From the NCBI GenBank assembly GCA_009885355.1, contig VFKW01000026.1, positions 1 to 12,970 of the forward strand: a stretch of 12,970 nucleotides of DNA, in the 5' to 3' direction. A model generated the notes under the pieces. The model worked only from the letters and a program-made list of their open reading frames with translations, was not told the DNA's origin and did no database searches. Made by a program: the position numbers and the translations under genes. This document shows positions 7,175 through 12,970 of the stretch, one piece after another (the stretch's first letter is position 1; each line of letters begins with the position of its first letter). Source of the stretch: Candidatus Berkelbacteria bacterium. GTDB taxonomy: Bacteria; Patescibacteriota; UBA1384; VFKW01.

Positions 7175-7402
7175 CGCTTTGGCCTTTGAACTCTGATACT
7201 TTGACCTGCCTGCCGGCAGGCAGGTTCCCCGCCTCTGGCGGGTCGGCACAATTTTTTCAATTTTGGACTAACTAATTTTGGACAAATGTTGTTTTTTATG
7301 GTAAATTAAAGTTCGGGCTTATGAAGTTAAATTCAAGGATTTAACTCGCCTATTTATAGACTGCTTGCACTTTTCTAGCCCCTTATTTGTTATTTTATTA
7401 CT
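7175..7402 (+). repeat. VR2 3' flank: CTTTGA repeats, 22-bp perfect palindrome, GC hairpin, possible promoter
   Basis: CTTTGA-like units follow the stop. A perfect 22-bp palindrome at 7204-7225 (centre GCCGGC) comes next, then a hairpin CCCGCC-TCT-GGCGGG at 7228-7242, and T-rich sequence from about 7251. The hairpin matches the VR1 flank and may aid retrohoming and/or act as a terminator. Further on, TTGGAC (7278-7283) and TAAATT (7302-7307, extended by TGG) are 18 bases apart and could be a promoter for the GIY-YIG gene or TR RNA. A 7-bp hairpin GTTAAAT/ATTTAAC lies at 7326-7345. Confidence 0.45.
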
Positions 7403-7692
7403 ATGCACTATGTTTATGTTTTGAAAAGCCAAAAAGACAAGCGCCTTCATATCGGACGCACAAATGATTTACGCCGGTGTATGGACGCACACCAAAAAGG
7501 AAAAATGGCAGCTACGAAAGCACGGTTGCCGCTTGAGCTTGTTTATTATGAATCTTACAAGGCAATCGGCGATGCCAGAAAACGGGAAACAGATCTGAAT
7601 TTATTTGGCGGTTCTTATTCTCGGCTTAAAAGAATAATCCAAAAAAGCATCAAAGATGAGATCGAAAATAGCAAAGATAACAAATAAGGGGC
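7378..7692. repeat. 16-bp perfect inverted repeats bracketing the GIY-YIG gene
   Basis: GCCCCTTATTTGTTAT at 7378-7393 is the exact reverse complement of 7677-7692. The left copy ends nine bases before ATG 7403 and the right copy contains the TAA stop (7685-7687). Such terminal repeats suggest a compact mobile or once-mobile cassette of about 315 bp. Outside the arms, CGCCTATTTATAGACTG (7348 onward) and CGCATATTTATACAG (7692 onward) are imperfect direct repeats. Confidence 0.6.
7403..7687 (+). CDS. GIY-YIG superfamily protein with degenerate active site
   Basis: A 94-aa protein with the single-domain GIY-YIG outline: MHYVYVLKS at the start (first motif YVY), LHIGRTNDLRRCMDAHQKG at about 19-37, ATKARLPLELVYYESY at about 42-57, and the KRETDLN glutamate segment near 65. 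Compared with usual members, the second motif YIG is HIG and the conserved Arg after 'DL..' (normally DL..R...H) is Cys. Catalysis may therefore be lost or altered. These small nucleases cut DNA and are common in Patescibacteria, sometimes as mobile elements. The gene lies between target 2 and the TR, inside 16-bp inverted repeats. No clear ribosome-binding site precedes the ATG. Confidence 0.8.
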   Translation: MHYVYVLKSQKDKRLHIGRTNDLRRCMDAHQKGKMAATKARLPLELVYYESYKAIGDARKRETDLNLFGGSYSRLKRIIQKSIKDEIENSKDNK

Positions 7693-7778
7693 GCATATTT
7701 ATACAGGCGACTGTCTTTTGTGGTTAATCTAAGCGAAGGCAAACTACATCGCTGGTGCATTGCCGGAAAAGTGCAAAG

Positions 7779-7903
7779 AAACGCCGTAATTCCGATGGCA
7801 ACCTGGTCTATGTCGGGAACTTCAAGTCCGATGGTGTCAACGTCAACAGGAACAGGCCTGACAATGCGAATGACAATCTTGGCGTTTCTTTCTCCCGAAG
7901 TCT
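7779..7903 (+). repeat. DGR template repeat (TR)
   Basis: This is the invariant donor copy, with 32 adenines in 125 bases. It carries nine AAC/AAT codons in the frame of the targets, the usual DGR design, since randomised AAY can never become a stop. Similarity to both VRs begins at AAACGCC and ends at AGTCT; upstream, non-adenine mismatches appear at once, which sets the 5' boundary. The TR RNA must be read on the plus strand, like the VR genes and the RT. The open reading frame across it has no coding rationale. The transcript probably ends at the terminator 7911-7946; its start is not evident and could be in the GIY-YIG leader. Confidence 0.97.
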
Positions 7904-7910
7904 TAAGGAT

Positions 7911-7946
7911 AAAAAAGGCTGCCTTGCACACAGGGCAACCTTTTTT
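7911..7946. terminator. Bidirectional intrinsic terminator between TR and avd
   Basis: AAAAAAGG (7911-7918) pairs with CCTTTTTT (7939-7946), and TGCC (7920-7923) with GGCA (7934-7937), with one C·A mismatch and a ten-base loop. It has A-runs and T-runs on both sides, so it can stop TR RNA from the left and avd mRNA from the right (avd stop at 7961-7959). It leaves only about 40 bases between TR and transcript end. Confidence 0.85.
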
Positions 7947-8276
7947 ATCTCTTGCAGTTTAATTTTTAGTGGTTTTTATCCACCCGCCGAGCATTTTTCC
8001 AATTTCAACCAAGAGTCCGGAAAGATATAGAAATTTTTTGTTATCAATCGCTTTTATATCGAACATGGCCTTGACTAAGGCCTGCAATATTTTTAGTTTA
8101 GTATCGGCTGATTGTAAAACAGCAAGCCGGCTCTGTCCGTATTTTGCGTTTGCTTCATATAGTAACTCAAGAATGTTTAAAGCAGTATTTTCAGATTTAG
8201 CGCCAATGGTAAATCGATCCTTCTTGGGGATAGTTTCAATGGTCTTGTATAAGGACAGATAAAATTGGTAGGTTTT

Positions 8277-9410
<1,134 letters not shown>

Positions 9411-10077
9411 TTTTGATAACGATTTAACAATGGTCAGAGTTACTTTTTTGGTTATTTTCCAACAATCGGATAGCCAGCTTCTTTTTGAATCAATCAGGTT
9501 TCGGCACAACCTTTCGTACTGAAACTTGTATCCCGCGGCTATTTCCTGGTTGAGCCCAAGATAAGACATGATTTGTCTTGCGGAATCTTCGTCCGCTATT
9601 CTTCTCATTATCTCCTTGCTCTCTCTTTGGGACAAAATATTTAAGCTCCCTTCCCAAAGAATTTCCCGATCGATAATGGCCATTTTTGCATGAATGAAGC
9701 CGGGCAAATAGGTAATGCAAGCGCTAAGTTCTTCATAGTCCCTCAAGGCGCATTTAATTTCAGTTCTCATGAGATAATCGTGTTCTTCGAGAGGACGAGT
9801 GAAAATAAAAATACAGATATTTCTTTTCCGAAGCTTTTTTAAAGTATCACTGAAGAAATCTGATCTGAATTTGGTTACGAACGGACTGTAAATGATAATT
9901 TCTTTCTCCGCATTAAGCATATCGTCGACAAAAGCTTTGTAAAAAGTTTTCTCGCTATACAGATCGAGCTTTTCTAGTTTATGAAATTTCTCTGCATCAA
10001 TTTTATTTTGCAGGTTCCTTAAGTGATTTTTGTATGCTGGTGATTGCATCGGCATAGCGCCTCCTTTTTTGTGGTTA

Positions 10078-10106
10078 TGGATATTTTGATAGTTTTTTGT
10101 TACAAT
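10078..10106 (+). promoter_or_regulatory. Extended -10 promoter for the HTH gene
   Basis: TGTTACAAT (TG at 10098-10099, TACAAT at 10101-10106) is a good extended -10, with TGGATA (10078-10083) 17 bases upstream as a weak -35. Initiation would be near 10113, the ATG itself, so the mRNA may be leaderless. The same short region holds the start of the divergent PLD-like gene, so the HTH product could control both. Confidence 0.4.
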
Positions 10107-10112
10107 CGGCTT

Positions 10113-10328
10113 ATGTCTATGAAGAATAATAAACAAAGCAGAATTGAATTGGGCGAGAAGCTGAGGAAAGAGAGAGAAAAGGCGGGGCTTCTTCAGGCCG
10201 AAGTTGCAGTGAAGGCGGAAATTAACGTCAGTTATTACGCCCAGATTGAACGTGGTGAAGTCAATCTTTCATATGATAAACTTCATAGTATTGCAGAAGT
10301 TCTCAACATCAAAACGTTGAGATTTTAA
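10113..10328 (+). CDS. Small XRE/Cro-CI family HTH regulator
   Basis: A 71-aa protein from ATG 10113 (or ATG 10119). It is essentially one HTH_3 domain: ELGEKLRKEREKAGLLQAEV, AVKAEINVSYYAQIERGEVN and LSYDKLHSIAEVLNIKTLRF. The 'Q.E.A..A.I...Y...IERG' helix-turn-helix pattern is intact; the usual LTQ.. turn is replaced by LLQAEV. It is predicted to bind DNA as a dimer and repress nearby promoters, most simply the divergent PLD-like gene and itself. Upstream in-frame codons from 10044 run into the PLD-like gene and have no support. Confidence 0.85.
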   Translation: MSMKNNKQSRIELGEKLRKEREKAGLLQAEVAVKAEINVSYYAQIERGEVNLSYDKLHSIAEVLNIKTLRF

Positions 10329-10398
10329 GAGTCATCATTGGACTGAAAAGCTTGAGTTAAAGTATCAAGCCAAGCTAAAAGGTGTTCGAAGGGAAGTG

Positions 10399-10490
10399 CA
10401 TTCAGTCCGCCATTCGACTTCCTGTTCGCTGATGCGAACGGAGTGCTCATGGTCTTCGACCAGGAAGCTAAATGTCGAATGCCCTGAATG
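10399..10490 (+). ncRNA. Candidate structured RNA / palindromic element upstream of the GIY-YIG gene
   Basis: Nested perfect pairings fill a 176-base non-coding gap: CATTCAG/CTGAATG (10399-10405 with 10484-10490), CATTCGAC/GTCGAATG (10411-10418 with 10474-10481), TTCCT/AGGAA just inside (10419-10423 with 10462-10466), and two internal hairpins GTTCGC-TGAT-GCGAAC (10424-10439) and TGGTC-TTC-GACCA (10450-10462, sharing A10462 with the preceding stem). Together they make a multi-branched fold ending 14 bases before the GIY-YIG ATG. I do not recognise the class. It could be a regulatory leader, the ncRNA part of a nuclease-associated mobile element, or a DNA palindrome. Confidence 0.45.
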
Positions 10491-10504
10491 AAATTGAAGG
10501 GCTT

Positions 10505-10756
10505 ATGAAATACTATACATATATTTTGCTTTGTGAAAGAAACAAATACTATGTCGGTCATTCAAAAGATGTAGATGAAAGATTAAAGAGGCATTTAAAT
10601 AATACAGGTGCAAAATTTACTTCTCAGAACAAGCCAATAAAAATTCTCTGGAAACAAGATTTTGATACTGAGATTGAGGCAATAAGAAGGGAAATGCAAA
10701 TCAAGGGCTGGTCGCGTGCAAAAAAAGAAATGTTAATAAACGGAGTTTGGAAATAA
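10505..10756 (+). CDS. GIY-YIG endonuclease family protein
   Basis: An 83-aa protein from ATG 10505 (GAAGG at 10496-10500; the upstream ATG at 10472 lies in the palindromic element and adds residues not typical of the family). All active-site elements are visible: YTYILLC (GIY position), KYYVGHS (YIG position), ERLKRHL with the conserved Arg and His, and RREMQIKGWSRAKKEML with the catalytic Glu in the typical 'E.Q.KGWSR.KK..LI' tail. Single-domain members are putative DNA endonucleases of unclear cellular role. Unlike the copy at 7403 its catalytic residues look intact. It ends just before a strong terminator. Confidence 0.85.
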   Translation: MKYYTYILLCERNKYYVGHSKDVDERLKRHLNNTGAKFTSQNKPIKILWKQDFDTEIEAIRREMQIKGWSRAKKEMLINGVWK

Positions 10757-10760
10757 TTTG

Positions 10761-10790
10761 AAACTGATATATTATAGTATCAGTTTTTTG
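10761..10790 (+). terminator. Intrinsic terminator after the GIY-YIG gene
   Basis: AAACTGATA (10761-10769) pairs with TATCAGTTT (10778-10786) around an eight-base loop, and the T-run continues to 10789. It starts five bases after the gene's stop codon. Confidence 0.85.
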
Positions 10791-10850
10791 TATTTTTGAA
10801 AATGAAATGATATGATATGGTTGGCGTAAGCTATTTGTATTGGAGGGGAT

Positions 10851-11414
10851 ATGTTGAAGAAAAAGTCAGTCGATATGGTCAGGAAGCATATTAAAAGAGT
10901 GCCTAAAAAGCATTTTCCACATCTTGACCCGAAGGGTGAGATTTGTTGGGAAGCGGCAGAATTTCATTATTATCCAAAGAATAAGTATTGGATTATGGGA
11001 ATTGGGATAATGATTTTAGGGTTGATATTTCTGTTTATAGCCGTGGCGCAGTATTTACACTATGATTTATCTTTGCCAGATTATCTTTTTATGGTATCTT
11101 TGGCCATGATGATCATTATTTTTGGGCAATATGGACATATCGAGCCGAAAAGGTATGCCGCCGAGTTAAGACAGGATGGAATGTTGACTCGAGGAAAATT
11201 GTACTCTTATGAGAGTTTTAAATCCTTTTGGATTATTGAAAATCCGACGCCAATTGCTTATTTTGAACCTGTTAAGATCGGTTTGCCGGTAGTGGTACTT
11301 TTGGACGATCAAGATGTGGAAGAGATCCGAAATTATCTACTGCGATATTTGCCAGAGCATCCGACAGCGACAGAGCATATAACGGATAAGTTGAATCATT
11401 TTTTGAGATTTTAA
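10851..11414 (+). CDS. Two-pass membrane protein, possibly DUF5673-like
   Basis: A 187-aa protein. The N-terminal 45 residues are basic (KKK, RKHIKRVPKK). Two hydrophobic segments follow: about 47-66 (WIMGIGIMILGLIFLFIAVA) and about 78-96 (YLFMVSLAMMIIIFGQ). The C-terminal half is soluble, with YSYESFKSFWIIENPTPIAYFEP, a hydrophobic strand LPVVVLLDD, and the ending LNHFLRF. This arrangement, with the 'I..FWI' segment and terminal LRF, recalls a Patescibacteria family of PH-like membrane proteins (DUF5673), but I am not certain. GGAGGGG at 10842-10848 supports ATG 10851. It precedes the rml genes by about 100 bases and may be separate from them. Confidence 0.7.
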   Translation: MLKKKSVDMVRKHIKRVPKKHFPHLDPKGEICWEAAEFHYYPKNKYWIMGIGIMILGLIFLFIAVAQYLHYDLSLPDYLFMVSLAMMIIIFGQYGHIEPKRYAAELRQDGMLTRGKLYSYESFKSFWIIENPTPIAYFEPVKIGLPVVVLLDDQDVEEIRNYLLRYLPEHPTATEHITDKLNHFLRF

Positions 11415-11510
11415 AAACAAGCTAATAGGCTGGTAAGCTTATAAGAATTAAGAAGTAAGAAATACGATCCTGGGATAGCTTCAGGATGATAAAAATTGAA
11501 AGAAGGAAAT
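11415..11510 (+). other. Leader of the rml operon
   Basis: 96 bases between the membrane-protein gene and rmlA. A 6-bp hairpin ATCCTG/CAGGAT occurs at 11467-11487, without a T-run. AAGAAGGAA before ATG 11511 is a clear ribosome-binding site. I see no convincing promoter hexamer pair. Confidence 0.3.
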
Positions 11511-12242
11511 ATGAAGGGAATTGTATTGGCGGGGGGAAGTGCTACTAGGTTAAGACCTTTGACAAAGGTTACTTCAAAGCAGTTGTTGCCGGTTTATGAT
11601 AAGCCGATGATTTATTATCCACTAGATACCCTTATTAGGGCAGGGATAAGAGATATTTTAATAATTGTGGCGCCTGAATATGCCGGTCATTTTATGAATT
11701 TACTCGGTTCGGGAAAAGATTTTGGAGCGAAATTTAGCTATGTGATTCAGGATAAACCTAGAGGTTTGGCGGATGCATTTATCGTGGGGGAAGAATTTAT
11801 TGATGACGATAATGTTACTTTGATCCTGGGGGATAATATATTTGATCATGATTTTTCAGATCAAATAAGGTTATTTAAATCAGGAGGAATGGTATTTGCA
11901 AAAAAGGTATCGGATCCAAAAAGGTTTGGAGTGGTAGAATTTGATAGTGAAATGACGGCTCTTTCGATCGTAGAAAAACCTGAGAATCCAGTGAGCGATT
12001 ACGCTGTAGTAGGACTTTATGTCTATGAAAACTCCGTTATCGAGGTAGCAAAAAATTTGAAACCTTCTGCGAGAGGTGAAATTGAAATAACAGATTTAAA
12101 TAATATTTATTTGGAAAAGGGTGAATTGAAGGTAGAGATTATCGAAGGGGTTTGGGAAGATGCAGGGTCTTTTGATGGTCTTTTGCATATTTCAAATATT
12201 ATGGCCGAAAAAGCAAAACAGCAGGTAAGCAATAAGAATTAA
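11511..12242 (+). CDS. rmlA: Glucose-1-phosphate thymidylyltransferase (short form)
   Basis: A 243-aa protein catalysing dTTP + glucose-1-phosphate to dTDP-glucose + PPi, the first step of dTDP-rhamnose synthesis. The N-terminal nucleotide-binding loop LAGGSATRLRPLT is followed by KQLLPVYDKPMIYYPL (substrate lysine region), LILGDNIFDHD (metal/nucleotide site), FGVVEFD and EKPENP, and the ending VWEDAGSFDGLLHIS. Length matches the short RmlA type (about 245 aa) that lacks the C-terminal extension of the 290-aa enzymes. The usual GGxGTR loop here reads GGSATR, a mild variation. ATG 11511 is chosen over the upstream ATG at 11496 because of AAGGAA and family start MKGI. It heads an operon with rmlC and rmlB. 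Confidence 0.93.
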   Translation: MKGIVLAGGSATRLRPLTKVTSKQLLPVYDKPMIYYPLDTLIRAGIRDILIIVAPEYAGHFMNLLGSGKDFGAKFSYVIQDKPRGLADAFIVGEEFIDDDNVTLILGDNIFDHDFSDQIRLFKSGGMVFAKKVSDPKRFGVVEFDSEMTALSIVEKPENPVSDYAVVGLYVYENSVIEVAKNLKPSARGEIEITDLNNIYLEKGELKVEIIEGVWEDAGSFDGLLHISNIMAEKAKQQVSNKN

Positions 12243-12252
12243 GAAGGTTGAT

Positions 12253-12801
12253 ATGAAGATTGAAAAAACTGAACTTGAAGGAGTTTTGATCATTGAACCC
12301 GATGTTTTTGGAGATGAACGCGGCTGGTTTATGGAATCTTATAATAAAAATAAATTAAAAGAACAGTCTGGAATTGAGACGGAATTTGTGCAAGATAATC
12401 ATTCGATGAGTGTTAAAGCAGGAGTTTTGAGAGGTTTACATTTTCAAAAGGAACCATATGCTCAATCAAAATTAGTACGTTGTACAAAGGGAAAAGTACT
12501 GGATGTGGCGGTTGATTTGAGAAAAGACTCACCTACTTTTAAAAAATGGATTTCGATAGAACTGACAGGGGAAAATAAAAAACAGGTCTTTATTCCGCGC
12601 GGTTTTGCGCACGGGTTTTTAACCTTGGTTGATGACACTGAAATCCAGTATAAAACGGATAATATGTATTCGAAAGAATGCGACAGAGGCATTAGGTATA
12701 ATGATCCGGAAATCGGGGTAAATTGGGGAGAAATAGAACCGATTTTATCTCAAAAAGATACTGAGGCACCCTTTTTGAAAGATAGTGATACAGAGTTTTA
12801 G
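12253..12801 (+). CDS. rmlC: dTDP-4-dehydrorhamnose 3,5-epimerase
   Basis: A 182-aa cupin-fold protein, the usual length for RmlC. It epimerises C3 and C5 of dTDP-4-keto-6-deoxyglucose, the third step toward dTDP-L-rhamnose. Visible signatures: FGDERGWFMESYN near the N-terminus, DNHSMSVKAGVLRGLHFQ (catalytic His region), KLVRCTKGKVLDVAVDLRK, FIPRGFAHGFLTL, and the substrate-binding IQYKTDNMYSKECDRGIRYNDPEIGVNW. It starts ten bases after the rmlA stop with AAGAAGG upstream. The next gene, rmlB, starts eight bases after its stop. Confidence 0.94.
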   Translation: MKIEKTELEGVLIIEPDVFGDERGWFMESYNKNKLKEQSGIETEFVQDNHSMSVKAGVLRGLHFQKEPYAQSKLVRCTKGKVLDVAVDLRKDSPTFKKWISIELTGENKKQVFIPRGFAHGFLTLVDDTEIQYKTDNMYSKECDRGIRYNDPEIGVNWGEIEPILSQKDTEAPFLKDSDTEF

Positions 12802-12809
12802 GAGTAAAT

Positions 12810-12970
12810 ATGAAATATTTTGTTACAGGCGGGGCGGGGTTTATTGGGTCAAATTTTATTCGTTATATGCTTCAAAAGCATGAGGATTGCCAGATTGTGA
12901 ATTTTGATCTGTTGACCTACGCGGGAAATTTGGAAAATCTGACAGATCTGGAGTCGGATGAGCGATATGA
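12810..12970 (+). CDS. rmlB: dTDP-glucose 4,6-dehydratase, 5' part (runs off window)
   Basis: 53 full codons are visible. The protein opens MKYFVTGGAGFIGSNFIRYM, containing the Rossmann GGxGFIG NAD+-binding motif, then NFDLLTYAGNLENLTDLE, the signature of RmlB ('D.LTYAGN..NL'). It catalyses the second step, oxidation-elimination-reduction of dTDP-glucose. GGAG at 12801-12804 overlaps the end of rmlC and fixes ATG 12810. Gene order rmlA-rmlC-rmlB suggests that rmlD or glycosyltransferases follow. Confidence 0.93.
   Translation, partial: MKYFVTGGAGFIGSNFIRYMLQKHEDCQIVNFDLLTYAGNLENLTDLESDERY

Noticed and set aside
7204..7225. Phage or integrase attachment site at the perfect palindrome
   Set aside because: No integrase gene or matching core elsewhere in the window. 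GC-rich palindromes of this kind are plausible dispersed intergenic repeats.
7755..8030. Open reading frame spanning the template repeat
   Set aside because: It is the TR read in the frame of the targets plus terminator and antisense avd sequence. There is no ribosome-binding site or target-type N-terminus.
8265..8276. RT start at TTG 8265
   Set aside because: ATG 8277 has GGTAGG just upstream and agrees better with the conserved N-terminus.

Overview
The window looks like a chromosomal piece from a Candidate Phyla Radiation (Patescibacteria) genome. The reasons are indirect: AT-rich genes that are short and tightly packed, GC-rich palindromes between genes, small GIY-YIG genes, a compact Avd/RT module of the type common in those lineages, and proteins that resemble Patescibacteria hypotheticals. 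TGA is used as a stop by both diversified genes, so code 25 does not apply. No rRNA, tRNA or CRISPR array is visible.

The central find is a complete diversity-generating retroelement (DGR). It has one template repeat (TR, 7779-7903), an Avd accessory gene (minus strand, 7959-8312), a DGR-type reverse transcriptase (8277-9410) and two variable repeats at the extreme 3' ends of two genes (VR1 5110-5234, VR2 7046-7170). By hand alignment over 125 ungapped positions, VR1 differs from the TR at 17 sites and VR2 at 21, and all 38 differences fall on template adenines.

Layout. 1-285 (minus): 5' part of a DUF3768-like gene. 326-450: long imperfect hairpin. 515-2688: HEGGH metallopeptidase-like plus vWA protein, split by an apparent -1 frameshift at slippery A-runs. 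2701-3114: unknown 137-aa protein. 3115-5238: MoxR-type AAA+ ATPase whose C-terminal domain carries VR1. 5321-6201: DUF6922-like / AbiEii-like toxin-antitoxin pair. 6206-7174: second target, a stand-alone version of the C-terminal domain of the ATPase, carrying VR2. 7403-7687: degenerate GIY-YIG gene inside a 16-bp perfect inverted repeat. 7779-9410: DGR core. 9369-10055 (minus): single-HKD PLD-like protein. 10113-10328: small XRE-type regulator. 10399-10490: strongly base-paired element, followed by an intact GIY-YIG gene (10505-10756). 10851-11414: membrane protein. 11511-12970: start of a dTDP-rhamnose operon (rmlA, rmlC, partial rmlB).

Working model (inference): the vWA/metallopeptidase protein, the 137-aa protein and the MoxR ATPase form an NTP-dependent module whose recognition surface, a probable C-type-lectin-fold domain at the end of the ATPase, is continuously rewritten by the DGR. 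A second copy of that domain is rewritten in parallel. The RT gene contains a (GA)19 microsatellite that could switch the whole diversification system on and off by slippage.
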